Source: Streptococcus catagoni (GTDB taxonomy: Bacteria > Bacillota > Bacilli > Lactobacillales > Streptococcaceae). Taken from it: a DNA stretch of 64,000 bases. The notes beneath the pieces were generated by a model, which was not told the origin of the DNA, did not search any database, and saw nothing but the letters and a program-made list of their open reading frames with translations. This document shows, in pieces, positions 19,147 through 31,212 of the stretch. How positions within the stretch are numbered: position 1 is the stretch's first letter; each line of letters begins with the position of its first letter. The stretch is from the NCBI RefSeq assembly GCF_011421425.1, contig NZ_WPCW01000004.1:154703-218702 (forward strand), in the 5' to 3' direction. Position numbers and translations under genes: made by a program.

Positions 19147-20625
19147 ATGACCTTAATTAATGAATTCGTAAGTGCTGTTATTGCCCGCTCCTCCTATGAA
19201 GAAGAGGATCGTATTTACCTGACCAACAGAGTATTGGCCTTAGTTGGCGAAGAAGGATCTCAGATTCCTAGTCAAGAAAGTAATATCATTGCTTTGAAGG
19301 ATCACTTGCTAGAGGTGGCTGTGCAAAATGGTAAGGTAGGCCCCCTCTTAGAAGAAAAGGACTGTCTGGGAGCAGAGCTGATGAATTTTATCACACCGAT
19401 TCCCAGTCTCTTAAATCGCACCTTTTGGCAAACTTATCAGGAATCACCGGAAAAGGCTATTGCTGATTTTTACCAGCTTAGTCAGGATAATGACTACATT
19501 AAAGTCTCTGCTATTGCCAAAAACATTGCCTTTACAAGTCCCTCCAAATATGGTGATATGGAAGTTACTATCAACCTTTCAAAACCAGAAAAGGATCCAA
19601 AGGCCATTGCGGCTGCTAGGTTAGTCAAGTCCTCTTCATACCCCAAGTGCCAATTATGTATGGAAAATGAGGGCTATCAAGGGCGTATTGACCATCCTGC
19701 ACGCGCTAATCATCGGATTATACCCATAGAATTGACTGGTCAAAAGTGGGGCTTTCAGTACTCACCCTATGCTTATTTTAAGGAACATTGTATCTTTTTG
19801 GATGCAGAGCATGTACCATTAGCTATTAGTAAAAGCACCTTTACTCAGCTTTTGACTATTGTTGAGCAATTTCCTGGCTACTTTGTCGGCTCTAATTCTG
19901 ATCTACCTATAGTGGGCGGCTCAATACTGACACACAATCATTATCAGGGGGGCCGTCATGAATTTCCCATGGCCCTAGCTGATATTGAGAAAAGTTTTAC
20001 CTTTAAGGGCTTTGAAGATATTGAGGCAGCTATAGTCAAATGGCCAATGTCAGTTATTCGTTTGAGGGGGACTGATAAAGTTCACTTAGTGGAGCTGGCA
20101 GAGAAAATTCGTTTGAGCTGGCGTGACTATTCTGATCCAGCTGTGGATATTGTAGCCTATAGTGGAGAGACAGCACACCATACTGTAACACCAATTGCTA
20201 GAAAAAGAGCTGGACAGTTTGAACTGGATATTGTTTTACGAGATAATCACACTAGCGAGGACTTTCCAGATGGCGTCTATCATCCTCATCCAGAGCTCCA
20301 CCATATTAAGAAGGAAAACATTGGTTTAATTGAAGTGATGGGCTTGGCTATTTTACCAGCAAGATTGAAAGAGGAACTGCGTGAAGTTGAAAATTATCTC
20401 TTAGGTAGGTATAATAAGATTGCAGACTATCATAAGGATTGGGCTGATCAGATTAAAGAAAGCCAGCATATTAAAGCGCAAGAGGTACACAATCTGGTCC
20501 AAAAAGAAGTGGCTAAGGTCTTTGTCCGAGTTTTAGAAGATGCTGGTGTCTATAAAGTAAACCAAGAAGGGCGTCAAGCATTCGATCGTTTTATTGATAG
20601 CCTTGGTATAGAAGGAGAATTCTAG
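19147..20625 (+). CDS. galT: UDP-glucose-hexose-1-phosphate uridylyltransferase (class II)
   Basis: Exchanges galactose-1-phosphate with UDP-glucose, giving UDP-galactose and glucose-1-phosphate. 492 residues from the chosen ATG at 19147 ([20 protein letters not shown]); a start at 19108 inside galK would add 13 residues not typical of the family. It belongs to the longer Firmicute class: it has [15 protein letters not shown] in place of the HPHPQ active site of the E. coli enzyme, and [19 protein letters not shown] upstream. It overlaps galE by one base, which suggests coupled translation. Confidence 0.95.
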   Translation: MTLINEFVSAVIARSSYEEEDRIYLTNRVLALVGEEGSQIPSQESNIIALKDHLLEVAVQNGKVGPLLEEKDCLGAELMNFITPIPSLLNRTFWQTYQESPEKAIADFYQLSQDNDYIKVSAIAKNIAFTSPSKYGDMEVTINLSKPEKDPKAIAAARLVKSSSYPKCQLCMENEGYQGRIDHPARANHRIIPIELTGQKWGFQYSPYAYFKEHCIFLDAEHVPLAISKSTFTQLLTIVEQFPGYFVGSNSDLPIVGGSILTHNHYQGGRHEFPMALADIEKSFTFKGFEDIEAAIVKWPMSVIRLRGTDKVHLVELAEKIRLSWRDYSDPAVDIVAYSGETAHHTVTPIARKRAGQFELDIVLRDNHTSEDFPDGVYHPHPELHHIKKENIGLIEVMGLAILPARLKEELREVENYLLGRYNKIADYHKDWADQIKESQHIKAQEVHNLVQKEVAKVFVRVLEDAGVYKVNQEGRQAFDRFIDSLGIEGEF

Positions 20626-21626
20626 TGGCAATTTTAGTTTTGGGAGGAGCCGGTTACATTGGTTCTCACATGGTCGATCGATTGATTGAAGTGGACAAGG
20701 AAACTGTCGTTGTTGTTGACAACCTAGTCACAGGGCATAGAAAAGCTGTACATAAAGCTGCTCGCTTTTATCAGGGCGATCTTGCAGATCAATACTTTAT
20801 GCGAAAGGTTTTCAAGGAAAACCCAGACATTGATAGCCTTATACATTTCGCAGCCTATTCCCAAGTTGGGGAGTCAATGGAAGATCCTTTAAAGTATTTT
20901 GACAATAATACATCTGGGATGATTAAACTCCTTGAAGTTATGAATGAATATGATGTGAAGAAAATCATCTTTTCATCCACCGCTGCCACCTATGGTATTC
21001 CAAAAGAAATGCCAATAAAAGAGAACACACCGCAAGAGCCTATCAATCCTTACGGGGAGAGTAAGCTTATGATGGAAAGAATCATGACTTGGTCTGACAA
21101 GGCCTATGGCATCAAATACGTAGCTCTTCGCTATTTTAATGTTGCAGGTGATAAGCCTGATGGGACAATTGGAGAGGATCATCATCCAGAAACCCATTTG
21201 ATTCCTATTATTCTACAGGTAGCTCAAGGCAGTCGAGAAAAGATCACGATTTTTGGAGATGACTATCAAACAGCAGATGGTACAAATATACGTGACTATG
21301 TCCATCCCTTTGATTTGGCACAGGCTCATAGCCTAGCACTGGATTATTTGCGTCAAGGTAATGATTCTACCGCCTTTAATTTGGGCTCATCAACTGGCTT
21401 TTCAAACCTAGAAATTTTAGAGGTAGCCCGTCAGGTGACAGGAAAATCCATACCCTCCCAAGTAGGCCCAAGACGTCCAGGAGATCCAGATATCTTGGTT
21501 GCTGATTCAAGCAAGGCCCGTCAACTACTAGGCTGGAAGCCAGAATTTGATAATATTCAAAAAATAATTGAAAGTGCATGGACCTGGCACTCCAGTCATC
21601 CAAAAGGTTATGAAGACAAAAAGTAG
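20625..21626 (+). CDS. galE: UDP-glucose 4-epimerase
   Basis: Interconverts UDP-galactose and UDP-glucose with bound NAD, completing the Leloir cycle and also supplying UDP-galactose for surface polysaccharides. 333 residues. Short-chain dehydrogenase fold: [12 protein letters not shown] (NAD-binding GxxGxxG), [16 protein letters not shown], the catalytic Tyr-Lys pair in [12 protein letters not shown], and [12 protein letters not shown]. The start is GTG, sharing its first base with the last base of the galT stop, with AAGGAGA upstream. Last gene of galKTE. Confidence 0.96.
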   Translation: MAILVLGGAGYIGSHMVDRLIEVDKETVVVVDNLVTGHRKAVHKAARFYQGDLADQYFMRKVFKENPDIDSLIHFAAYSQVGESMEDPLKYFDNNTSGMIKLLEVMNEYDVKKIIFSSTAATYGIPKEMPIKENTPQEPINPYGESKLMMERIMTWSDKAYGIKYVALRYFNVAGDKPDGTIGEDHHPETHLIPIILQVAQGSREKITIFGDDYQTADGTNIRDYVHPFDLAQAHSLALDYLRQGNDSTAFNLGSSTGFSNLEILEVARQVTGKSIPSQVGPRRPGDPDILVADSSKARQLLGWKPEFDNIQKIIESAWTWHSSHPKGYEDKK

Positions 21627-21725
21627 AAGGAAAGTGACAAGCTGATCTTTTTCTTGATCTTTGTCAATGAGAAGAAGGTGAAGCTTACATGACCTTATTT
21701 TTAAATGAGAAAGGAAGTTGTAAGA

Positions 21726-22070
21726 TTGGAATTTGAAGAAGCTGTCAAAGCATTTGAAAAAATAGATAGTGATCGTTTAAGTAGCTTAATGGCGAGTGAT
21801 GAAGACCTGGTCGTCTTTTTAGGACGTCCGAGCTGTCCTTACTGTCGTCTCTTTGCCCCTAAGCTAGCACAGGCTTTTGCTGATCAGAAAAAGCAGCCCT
21901 ACTATGTGAACACAGAAGAGTCAGCCGACTTTGAAGAGATTCAAAGTTTTAGAAGAAAGCACCAATTAAAAACTGTACCAGCCTTACTGGTTCGTAAAGA
22001 TGGGCAGCTTAAAAGCAAGTGTGATTCCTCATTGACCATTGACCAAATCAAACAATTTCTTGCGTTTTAG
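21726..22070 (+). CDS. Thioredoxin-like protein with CPYC motif
   Basis: A small cytosolic thioredoxin-fold protein, about 114 residues. It carries the redox motif RPSCPYCRLFAPKLA and, further on, the cis-Pro region KTVPALLVRKDG. Relatives in streptococci are often annotated as bacteriocin transport accessory proteins, but no bacteriocin gene is nearby. I favour the TTG at 21726, with GAAAGGAAG before it; an in-frame ATG at 21705 would add MRKEVVR but lacks a ribosome site. Partner proteins are unknown. Confidence 0.75.
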   Translation: MEFEEAVKAFEKIDSDRLSSLMASDEDLVVFLGRPSCPYCRLFAPKLAQAFADQKKQPYYVNTEESADFEEIQSFRRKHQLKTVPALLVRKDGQLKSKCDSSLTIDQIKQFLAF

Positions 22071-22090
22071 TTGAGAAATGCGAACTTTCC

Positions 22091-22119
22091 TTGCTATGTC
22101 TGGTTAATTTTGATATAGT
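22091..22119 (+). promoter_or_regulatory. yajC promoter
   Basis: -35 TTGCTA (22091-22096), 17 bp, -10 TATAGT (22114-22119), 33 bp upstream of the yajC start. Confidence 0.6.
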
Positions 22120-22151
22120 TATTCATGACTTTTATATATAAAGGAGATATT

Positions 22152-22577
22152 ATGGGTTTATCTACAATATTGATGTTTGTTGTTATGATTGGTTTAATTT
22201 TCTTCATGCAACGTCAACAAAAGAAACAAGCACAGGAACGTCAAAACCAATTGAACACTTTGCAAAAGGGTGATGAAATTGTAACTATCGGTGGCATGTA
22301 TGCTTTGGTAGACGAAGTGGACAAAGAAGCTAATCGTGTGGTTTTAGATGTAGATGGTGTCTTTTTACCATTTGAATTATCAGCTATTAAACGTGTTATC
22401 ACGAGTACTGGTGCTCCAACTAATCCAGTAGTTGATGAAACCATGCCAGAAGCTGAAAGCATACCTGTTGTTGAAGAAACTGCAGTTGAACCTACAAAAG
22501 TTGCAGATACTGATGTAGAAGCTGAGACAGCCATCGAAGCTCAAGAAGAAAAAGATGGAGCTATCAGTTCAAACTAG
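22152..22577 (+). CDS. yajC: Preprotein translocase accessory subunit YajC
   Basis: A single-pass membrane protein that associates with SecDF and SecYEG. 141 residues from the ATG at 22152, which has AAGGAG five bases upstream; an upstream ATG at 22125 has no such site. It has an N-terminal membrane helix (STILMFVVMIGLIFFMQRQQ), then the YajC core with QKGDEIVTIGGMYALVDEVD, then an acidic Glu/Val/Thr-rich tail of about 55 residues that is longer than in many homologues and probably disordered. A strong terminator follows. Confidence 0.92.
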   Translation: MGLSTILMFVVMIGLIFFMQRQQKKQAQERQNQLNTLQKGDEIVTIGGMYALVDEVDKEANRVVLDVDGVFLPFELSAIKRVITSTGAPTNPVVDETMPEAESIPVVEETAVEPTKVADTDVEAETAIEAQEEKDGAISSN

Positions 22578-22618
22578 GCTTTTATAGGCAAGTAACAGTA
22601 GTTTTGACATATAAAAGC

Positions 22619-22675
22619 AAAAAGAGTTAGTTAAGGGAAAATCCAGTTTATTTTCCCCATAACTAGCTCTTTTTC
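22619..22675 (+). terminator. yajC terminator
   Basis: AAAAAGAGTTAGTTA pairs with TAACTAGCTCTTTTT (one mismatch) around a long loop that itself has complementary GGGAAAAT and ATTTTCCC segments; a T run follows. Confidence 0.85.
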
Positions 22676-22716
22676 GTGTTTTCAGTAATAAAAGACAAGT
22701 CAAATGGCCTGAAGTA

Positions 22717-22725
22717 TGGTAGAAT
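22717..22725 (+). promoter_or_regulatory. Extended -10 promoter of uppS-cdsA-rseP-proS
   Basis: TGG then TAGAAT (22720-22725), 34 bp before the uppS start. The -35 region is weak. Confidence 0.5.
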
Positions 22726-22759
22726 AAAAGGTAAGTATGCTTATCTATAAGGAAGTAAA

Positions 22760-23509
22760 ATGTTTAAGTTAAAATTAAAATCAAAAGATGTCAAAATTGA
22801 AAAGGTCCCAAAGCACGTAGGGATTATCATGGATGGAAATGGCCGCTGGGCAAAAAAAAGATTACAACCAAGGATTTTTGGTCATAAGGCAGGAATGGAT
22901 GCTCTTCAAGAAGTAACCATTACGGCATCAGACTATGGTGTAAAAGTCTTAACAGTCTATGCTTTTTCCACAGAGAATTGGTCTCGTCCTCGAGAAGAAG
23001 TTAATTTTATTATGAATCTTCCCGTAGAATTCTTTGATAAATATGTCCCTGAGCTTAAGAAAAACAATGTACGTATTCAGATGATTGGTGATACCCAAGC
23101 CTTACCAGAAGAAACCTTGAAGGCACTCAATGACGCTATTGAAACCACAAGAAAAAATTCCGGTCTGGTTTTAAACTTTGCCTTAAACTATGGGGGTCGT
23201 TCAGAGATTACAAATGCTGTAAAAATGATTGCTCAGGATGTGCTGGAAGCTAGCTTCAACCCAGATGATATTACAGAAGATTTAATTGCCAATTATTTAA
23301 TGACAGATCACTTACCTTATCTTTATAGGGATCCTGATTTGATTATTAGGACAAGTGGAGAGTTGCGTTTGAGTAATTTCTTGCTTTGGCAATCAGCTTA
23401 TAGCGAATTTTATTTCACACCCGTTTTTTGGCCTGATTTTAGAAGGTCAGAATTCATTGAGGCTCTAGTGGAATACAATCGCCGTAAAAGACGCTTCGGT
23501 AGAGTATAG
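22760..23509 (+). CDS. uppS: Undecaprenyl diphosphate synthase
   Basis: Cytosolic cis-prenyltransferase that builds C55 undecaprenyl diphosphate from FPP and IPP, the lipid carrier for peptidoglycan and wall polymers. 249 residues. The signature block HVGIIMDGNGRWAKKR holds the catalytic Asp; AFSTENWSRP and DLIIRTSGELRLSNFLLWQ complete the substrate site, followed by SEFYFTPVFWPDF. It heads an operon with cdsA 11 bp downstream, a conserved Firmicute arrangement linking carrier-lipid and phospholipid synthesis. Confidence 0.97.
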   Translation: MFKLKLKSKDVKIEKVPKHVGIIMDGNGRWAKKRLQPRIFGHKAGMDALQEVTITASDYGVKVLTVYAFSTENWSRPREEVNFIMNLPVEFFDKYVPELKKNNVRIQMIGDTQALPEETLKALNDAIETTRKNSGLVLNFALNYGGRSEITNAVKMIAQDVLEASFNPDDITEDLIANYLMTDHLPYLYRDPDLIIRTSGELRLSNFLLWQSAYSEFYFTPVFWPDFRRSEFIEALVEYNRRKRRFGRV

Positions 23510-23520
23510 GAGAGTAGTAA

Positions 23521-24315
23521 ATGAAAGAACGTATTATCTGGGGTGCTATTGCCGCACTGATTTTCATACCCTTTTTAATAATGGGCAATTTACCTTTTCA
23601 ACTGTTTGTCGGTCTCTTGGCCATGATTGGTGTATCCGAAATGATGAAAATGAAAAGATTAGAAATTTTTTCATTTGAAGGTGTTTTAGCCATGCTAGCA
23701 GCTTTTGTCTTAACTGTTCCCATGGATAATTATTTAACCTTCTTACCCATTGATGGAAATTTGACCTGCTTTGCTTTTATTGTCTTTTTGATTTTAGCAG
23801 GTACAGTCTTAAACAGTGACCGTTACTCTTTTGATGATGCAGCTTTTCCTATTGCTTCAAGCCTCTATGTGGGAATTGGTTTTCAAAATCTGGTTAATGC
23901 CAGGATGTCAGGAATTGACAAAGTGCTCCTAGCCTTGTTTATCGTTTGGGCAACAGATATGGGAGCTTATTTCATTGGTCGTCAGATTGGAAAACGCAAA
24001 TTACTAGAGAGGGTATCTCCCAACAAGACCATTGAAGGCAGCCTGGGAGGCATTGCTTCAGCAGTAGTTATTGCTTTTGTTTTCATGTTGGTGGATAAGT
24101 CTGTCTATGCTCCTCATCATTTCTTAGTCATGTTAATCTTTGTGGTCTTTTTCTCCATCTTTGCACAATTTGGTGATTTGGTAGAAAGTTCAATTAAAAG
24201 ACACTTTGGTGTCAAAGATTCTGGAAAGTTAATTCCAGGCCATGGCGGGATTTTAGACCGATTTGATTCAGTGATTTTCGTTTTTCCTATTATGCATTTA
24301 TTCGGTTTGTTTTAA
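23521..24315 (+). CDS. cdsA: Phosphatidate cytidylyltransferase
   Basis: Integral membrane enzyme converting phosphatidic acid and CTP to CDP-diacylglycerol. 264 residues with seven or eight hydrophobic segments. The C-terminal CDS signature is clear: RVSPNKTIEGSLGG, then DLVESSIKRHFGVKDSGKLI, and PGHGGILDRFDSVIF with metal-binding acidic residues. GGAG lies before the ATG. It is positioned between uppS and rseP. Confidence 0.96.
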   Translation: MKERIIWGAIAALIFIPFLIMGNLPFQLFVGLLAMIGVSEMMKMKRLEIFSFEGVLAMLAAFVLTVPMDNYLTFLPIDGNLTCFAFIVFLILAGTVLNSDRYSFDDAAFPIASSLYVGIGFQNLVNARMSGIDKVLLALFIVWATDMGAYFIGRQIGKRKLLERVSPNKTIEGSLGGIASAVVIAFVFMLVDKSVYAPHHFLVMLIFVVFFSIFAQFGDLVESSIKRHFGVKDSGKLIPGHGGILDRFDSVIFVFPIMHLFGLF

Positions 24316-24348
24316 CCGACATTACAAGAATAGACTGAAAGGAAATCT

Positions 24349-25608
24349 ATGTTAGGATTATTAACCTTTATTATTATTTTTGGAATATTAGTTGTTGTCC
24401 ATGAATTTGGGCATTTCTATTTTGCCAAGAAATCTGGCATTCTTGTCAGAGAATTTGCCATAGGCATGGGACCAAAGATCTTTTCCCATGTTGACAAAGA
24501 AGGCACCCTTTATACCATCAGGATCTTGCCCTTGGGCGGCTATGTCCGTATGGCTGGTTGGGGAGATGATAAAACAGAGATCAAAACAGGAACTCCAGCA
24601 AGTTTAACTTTAAATGATGCTGGTCTTGTAAAAAGGATCAACCTGTCTTCTCATAAAGTTGATCCAACAAGTCTTCCCATGAATGTGACCTCTTATGATC
24701 TAGAGGACAAGCTCACTATTAGTGGTTTGGTCATTGATGAATCTAAGACTTATCAGGTTGATCATGATGCCACTATTGTTGAAGAAGATGGTACAGAAAT
24801 TAGGATCGCTCCTTTAGACGTTCAATATCAAAATGCAAGTATTTGGGGACGTTTAATAACTAATTTTGCGGGTCCTATGAACAACTTTATCCTAGGGATT
24901 GTGGTCTTTATACTTTTTGTTTTTCTTCAAGGTGGAGCTGCTGACCCTACAAGTAACCATGTCAGAGTTGTGGATAATGGGGCAGCCGCAAGGGCTGGGA
25001 TCAAGACAGATGATCAAATCCTCCAAGTTGGGAAATACCCAGTGAAGAATTGGAATGACTTATCAGAAGCTGTCTTGAAATCAACCAAAGGCTTTAAAAA
25101 GCACCAGGAGCTTCCTATTAAAGTCAAATCAGACGGGCATGTTAAAACAGTAGCTGTTCAACCTAAAAAGGTAGGCAATAGATATGCTCTCGGCGTAAAA
25201 ACAGCCCTCAAAACAGGCTTAAAAGACAAGTTATTAGGCGGTTTTAAGATGGCAGCAGATGGGGCTTTGATTATTGTTGTAGCCTTGAAAAATCTTATTA
25301 CTGGTTTTAGTTTAGACAAGCTTGGAGGCCCTGTGGCCATGTACCAAATGTCCAATCAAGCAGCGCAAAATGGGCTTGAGTCTGTCCTTTATCTAATGGC
25401 TATGCTATCGATCAACTTAGGTATTTTTAATCTCATTCCGATTCCAGCCCTTGATGGTGGCAAGATATTGATGAATGTGATAGAAGCTATTCGCCGCAAA
25501 CCCATCAAACGGGAAACGGAGACTTACATTACCTTAGCAGGAGTGGCCATTATGTTTGTTTTAATGGTTGCTGTTACCTGGAATGATATTATGAGAGCTT
25601 TTTTCTAA
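24349..25608 (+). CDS. rseP: RIP membrane zinc metalloprotease RseP/Eep
   Basis: Site-2-type intramembrane protease. In streptococci and enterococci Eep processes lipoprotein signal peptides into pheromones and cleaves anti-sigma or small membrane proteins. 419 residues. The zinc motif [12 protein letters not shown] lies in the first membrane helix, a PDZ domain spans roughly residues 195-270 ([13 protein letters not shown]), and the third zinc ligand lies in [13 protein letters not shown]. The last helix follows. It sits in the uppS-cdsA-rseP-proS operon. Confidence 0.95.
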   Translation: MLGLLTFIIIFGILVVVHEFGHFYFAKKSGILVREFAIGMGPKIFSHVDKEGTLYTIRILPLGGYVRMAGWGDDKTEIKTGTPASLTLNDAGLVKRINLSSHKVDPTSLPMNVTSYDLEDKLTISGLVIDESKTYQVDHDATIVEEDGTEIRIAPLDVQYQNASIWGRLITNFAGPMNNFILGIVVFILFVFLQGGAADPTSNHVRVVDNGAAARAGIKTDDQILQVGKYPVKNWNDLSEAVLKSTKGFKKHQELPIKVKSDGHVKTVAVQPKKVGNRYALGVKTALKTGLKDKLLGGFKMAADGALIIVVALKNLITGFSLDKLGGPVAMYQMSNQAAQNGLESVLYLMAMLSINLGIFNLIPIPALDGGKILMNVIEAIRRKPIKRETETYITLAGVAIMFVLMVAVTWNDIMRAFF

Positions 25609-25629
25609 GCTGATAGGAGAATTGAATAA

Positions 25630-27483
<1,854 letters not shown>

Positions 27484-27486
27484 GAT

Positions 27487-27527
27487 AAAAAAGCAAACTA
27501 TCTCCTAAGAAGTAGTTTGCTTTTTTA
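27487..27527 (+). terminator. proS terminator
   Basis: AAAAAAGCAAACTA pairs perfectly with TAGTTTGCTTTTTT. The symmetric A/T tails could also serve the convergent opuC operon. Confidence 0.9.
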
Positions 27528-27546
27528 AAATCACTTACCTATTGTC

Positions 27547-28215
27547 TTAATTGCTCTTTCTCGCATTGCCTCGTGGTTCTAGCAGTCTTTGGACAAAGCC
27601 TAGGATGCTGTCAGATAGAATGGCCATTAGGGCGGTTGGTAATGATCCAGCAAGGATAATAGCTCCTCCGTTGGTTGCATTTGTCCCACGAACGATGATG
27701 TCTCCTAGTCCTCCTCCTCCAACAAAGGCTCCGATGGCTGTGATTCCAACGGCAAGAACTAGGGCATTACGAATTCCCGCCATGATAACAGATAAGGATA
27801 AGGGTAGTTCAACCATAAAGAGACGCTGACTTTTAGTCATTCCCATGCCTTTTGCAACGTCAATAAGATCCTCGTTCACATTTTTAATACCCGTGTAGGT
27901 GTTACTGATAATGGGTAAGAGGGAGTAGAGAAAGACGGTTGCTATAACTGTTTTAGTGCCTAGGCCCAGCCCAAGCATTAAGATAGAAATCATTGCCAGA
28001 GAGGGGATGGTTTGTAGGACGTTGGCGGCTCCCATAACAAATTTACGTAGGGACAGCCTTCTTGCAATGAGTATCCCTAAGGGAATGCCCACTATAGCAG
28101 CAAGAATCACACCGTAGGCAGAGATTAAAAAGTGTTTCAAAAATTGTGCTAGAATGTAGGCCCCATTATGATTAAAATAATAGATTAATTGTTGCCAGAT
28201 GTTTAAATCTCTCAT
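27547..28215 (-). CDS. opuCD: Osmoprotectant ABC transporter permease (OpuCD-like)
   Basis: Second permease of a glycine-betaine/carnitine/choline importer. 222 residues with about six membrane helices and the typical ABC permease segment [20 protein letters not shown], then the EAA-like region ENLIDVAKGMGMTKSQRLF. Variants of both occur in the paired permease OpuCB. It overlaps the binding-protein gene by 4 bp and is last in the operon. Confidence 0.9.
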   Translation of the reverse strand: MRDLNIWQQLIYYFNHNGAYILAQFLKHFLISAYGVILAAIVGIPLGILIARRLSLRKFVMGAANVLQTIPSLAMISILMLGLGLGTKTVIATVFLYSLLPIISNTYTGIKNVNEDLIDVAKGMGMTKSQRLFMVELPLSLSVIMAGIRNALVLAVGITAIGAFVGGGGLGDIIVRGTNATNGGAIILAGSLPTALMAILSDSILGFVQRLLEPRGNARKSN

Positions 28216-29135
28216 TTTTTGTGGCCCTCCCTAAAGTAATCATTTTTTTCCAAGAACTGTTTTGCGACCAGAGATGGTTCTAGCAATTGGTCATCAACTT
28301 GGTAATTCAATTCCTGCATCTTTTCTAAGCTGATTTTGCCATCTAGACGGTGTAAGAGCTTTTCTAGCTTGGGATAACGCTTGAGCAATTTATTAGTAAC
28401 CACCATGGAACATTCATAGGGAGGAAAGAAGTGCTTGTCATCCTTTAGGATTTTTAAGTCATAACTCTTAATGCGCCCATCTGTTGAATAGCCAAGGACA
28501 GATTGCATTTTATTGCTGGCTACTGCATCATAGACCAATCCGATTTGCATTGGAGAAATGTGGTCAAAGGAAAAGCCATAAGTCTTGGTAAAATCAGGGT
28601 AACCATCACCCTTGCGGTTCATCCAGGTACTATCAATTCCTACTCTTGCACTGTCTTTAATCTTTGCCATATCAGAAATAGTTTCTAGTTGATTTTTCTT
28701 AGCATAATCACTGGTTACCATAAAGGCATAGGTGTCAGAAAAACCATAGCTTGGAAACCAGCTTTGATCGAAACGTTTTGTAAATTCTCTTTTAACAATT
28801 TTACTAGCTTTTTGGGGATCTTTAATGGCTTGCATGCCAAGAGCACCAGTAATATCAGTTCCAGTGTAACGTGTGGCAGAGATATCAGCATCACCCCTTA
28901 ACTGAGCTTGATGGGAAACATTTGAAGAACCTAGATTAGGAATGATTGTTACCTGATAGTCTGTTTCATGTTTAATCAATTCAGCCACCATATTGGCCAT
29001 AATACTAGATTCAGTGGTGCTTTGGGCAGAGATCCTGATTTGTGGTTTTTCCTTTTCCTTGAAGGCTCTATAACCTATAAAAGCTGCCAAGACAAGAAGA
29101 ACTATTGTCAGTGGGATATAAATTTTTTTGGTCAT
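28212..29135 (-). CDS. opuCC: Osmoprotectant-binding protein (OpuCC-like), membrane-anchored
   Basis: Extracytoplasmic substrate-binding protein for quaternary ammonium osmolytes, 307 residues. Family features: RISAQSTTESSIMANMVAEL at the mature N-terminus, then LRGDADISATRYTGTDITG. The N-terminal segment (MTKKIYIPLTIVLLVLAAFI) is hydrophobic but has no lipobox cysteine, so it appears to be held by an uncleaved helix rather than as a lipoprotein. It lies between the two permease genes. Confidence 0.9.
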   Translation of the reverse strand: MTKKIYIPLTIVLLVLAAFIGYRAFKEKEKPQIRISAQSTTESSIMANMVAELIKHETDYQVTIIPNLGSSNVSHQAQLRGDADISATRYTGTDITGALGMQAIKDPQKASKIVKREFTKRFDQSWFPSYGFSDTYAFMVTSDYAKKNQLETISDMAKIKDSARVGIDSTWMNRKGDGYPDFTKTYGFSFDHISPMQIGLVYDAVASNKMQSVLGYSTDGRIKSYDLKILKDDKHFFPPYECSMVVTNKLLKRYPKLEKLLHRLDGKISLEKMQELNYQVDDQLLEPSLVAKQFLEKNDYFREGHKK

Positions 29136-29137
29136 CC

Positions 29138-29770
29138 TTAAGCCTCCCTTCTTTGTTTAGGGACGAGCCGATCTTCTAATCTTCCCAAGAGACAGTCAGA
29201 CACTAAAGATAAGAGGATGACTGGAATGGTTCCTCCAATGATCAGTTCAGGCTGAAACAAGTTTAAGCCACTAAAGATTAAATCCCCTAAACCACCTGCC
29301 CCTATATAAGAAGCCAAGGTTGCCCAGGCAATAACATAAATGGCAGAGAGTCTAACCCCAGTCATGATAACAGGCATAGCTAGTGGCAACTCAACCTGAA
29401 GAATGGATTGAATAGGTCTCATGCCCATGCCTTTGGCACTATCTTTTAGATCCTTATCTACACCCCTTAAGCCAATATAGGTATTTCTTAAAATAGGAAG
29501 TAAGGAGTATATAAACAAGGCGACGATAGCTGGTAATTTGCCGACACCAAATAAAGGAATCATCATGGCTAAAAGTGCCAAGGAGGGAATGGTTTGTAGC
29601 ATGCTGCTTATAGCAATAACCACCCTTGCTGTCCTAGGAAAGCGTGTCAGAAAGGTACCTAAAGGGACAGCCAAGAGTACACCAAAGGCTAAGGCCATGG
29701 CAGATATATAGGTCTGTTCCCAGGTTTTGACTAGTAAACGGCTGCCATAATGTGTGAGAAAATCAAGCAT
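29138..29770 (-). CDS. opuCB: Osmoprotectant ABC transporter permease (OpuCB-like)
   Basis: First permease, 210 residues, about six helices. Segments [20 protein letters not shown] and [20 protein letters not shown] parallel those of the second permease, showing the two arose by duplication. Its start touches the end of the ATPase gene (one base shared at 29770), and the binding-protein gene follows after 2 bp, so the operon is tightly coupled. Confidence 0.9.
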   Translation of the reverse strand: MLDFLTHYGSRLLVKTWEQTYISAMALAFGVLLAVPLGTFLTRFPRTARVVIAISSMLQTIPSLALLAMMIPLFGVGKLPAIVALFIYSLLPILRNTYIGLRGVDKDLKDSAKGMGMRPIQSILQVELPLAMPVIMTGVRLSAIYVIAWATLASYIGAGGLGDLIFSGLNLFQPELIIGGTIPVILLSLVSDCLLGRLEDRLVPKQRREA

Positions 29771-30912
29771 TAGCTTTCCTCCTTTTCTTGGCTGCCCCAG
29801 ATAAAGTCGTAGAGCATATCCACCAGAGAGGATCTGGTAATAACTCCCTTAAGGCGATTCTCCCTATCAACCACAGGGGCAAATTTCAGTCCGCGTTTCA
29901 AAATCCTTTGAGCGGTGTCACGAAGGATAGCATCTTCTTGCACCGTAAAACTGATGCTTGTCATTAGATCAGAGACAAAAAGATCCTTTTGGTAATGGTT
30001 GGTCAAGGATTCTAAGTCGATCAGACCAATCAGTTTTTCATTTTCAGTGACTAAGAGGGAGTCAACACGTTTTTGTCTCATCAGGGTTACAGCTTCAGAT
30101 AAGGGCTTGTCCGCTGTGATAGATACGGGATGCGTTAGCATTATGGATTTGACAGGTGTCACATCTGATTGAGCACGGATGAGCCGTTCAGCTCCAATCA
30201 TTTTTTCAACAAAATTGCTAGCCGGATGATGCAGTAAATCAGTAGGACTATCTTCTTGAATCATTTTTCCCTTATCCATAACAACAATTTTTGTGGCTAA
30301 TTTCAAAGCTTCATCCATATCATGTGTGACTAGAATGATGGTTTTCCCCATTTTTTCTTGCAGGGATTTGACCAGATCTTGAATCCCTTCACGGGTAATA
30401 GGGTCAAGAGCACCAAAAGGTTCATCCATTAAAATAATATCTTGTTCGGCAGCTAATGCTCTGATAACACCAATACGCTGCTGCTGACCACCAGATAATT
30501 CAGAAGGGTAGCGTTCTAGGAAGTCTTCTGGTAATTCGACCAGTTTCATTAATTCCTTGGCCTTTGCTTTTTTATCTTCTTCTGACCATTTCAATAATTT
30601 GGGAACCAAGGTAATATTTTCATAAATAGTCATATGAGGCATCAAGCCAATATTTTGAATAACGTAGCCAATTTTTCGTCTTAATTGAACAGGGTTGAAG
30701 TTGGCGATATCCTGACCCTTGAAGAGGATCTTTCCACTACTAGGCTTGAGCATGCGGTTAACCATTCTCATGAGGGTTGTTTTACCGGATCCACTGGTAC
30801 CAATAAAGCAGATAAAATCACCAGGCATAACCGTTAAGCTCATTTTTTCTACTGCAATATTATTGCCGTATATTTTACTGACTCCCTGAAACTCGATAAT
30901 TGGCTTGTCCAT
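29770..30912 (-). CDS. opuCA: Osmoprotectant ABC transporter ATPase with CBS domains (OpuCA-like)
   Basis: 380 residues. ATPase: Walker [15 protein letters not shown]-loop [13 protein letters not shown], signature [10 protein letters not shown], Walker [15 protein letters not shown]-loop VTHDMDEA. The C-terminal 130 residues hold two CBS domains ([20 protein letters not shown] and [18 protein letters not shown]), which in related transporters sense ionic strength or c-di-AMP and gate activity. First gene of opuCABCD. A TATAAT-like -10 lies on the minus strand at 30970-30965 without a good -35. Confidence 0.93.
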   Translation of the reverse strand: MDKPIIEFQGVSKIYGNNIAVEKMSLTVMPGDFICFIGTSGSGKTTLMRMVNRMLKPSSGKILFKGQDIANFNPVQLRRKIGYVIQNIGLMPHMTIYENITLVPKLLKWSEEDKKAKAKELMKLVELPEDFLERYPSELSGGQQQRIGVIRALAAEQDIILMDEPFGALDPITREGIQDLVKSLQEKMGKTIILVTHDMDEALKLATKIVVMDKGKMIQEDSPTDLLHHPASNFVEKMIGAERLIRAQSDVTPVKSIMLTHPVSITADKPLSEAVTLMRQKRVDSLLVTENEKLIGLIDLESLTNHYQKDLFVSDLMTSISFTVQEDAILRDTAQRILKRGLKFAPVVDRENRLKGVITRSSLVDMLYDFIWGSQEKEES

Positions 30913-31178
30913 ATCTATTCTCTCTTTCTATAGCTAGTATTACTTAAATTTTTCTATTAGTAATATTATACTCTTTTCTTCTTAGAAAATCTCATTTGCT
31001 GTCGCTATAAGGCTCTGCTGCTGATTTTATTAGTTGCTTCTAAGTTTACTTTCTTAGCTGCCATTTAGCAGGTTAAAGAACTCTGCTATTATAAGAAGAA
31101 AGAGTACGCCACCGGCTGAGAGTTAGTCTTATAATGTGATAATTTAAAATAATCTATAGCCCTATTTTTTCTAAAAAG

Positions 31179-31187
31179 TGCTATACT
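31179..31187 (+). promoter_or_regulatory. Extended -10 promoter of the DUF975 gene
   Basis: TGC then TATACT (31182-31187), 25 bp before the ATG. The rest of the 30913-31212 gap shows no gene on either strand that I can support. Confidence 0.55.
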
Positions 31188-31212
31188 AAAAGAAAGTGCA
31201 AAGGAGTTTTTT

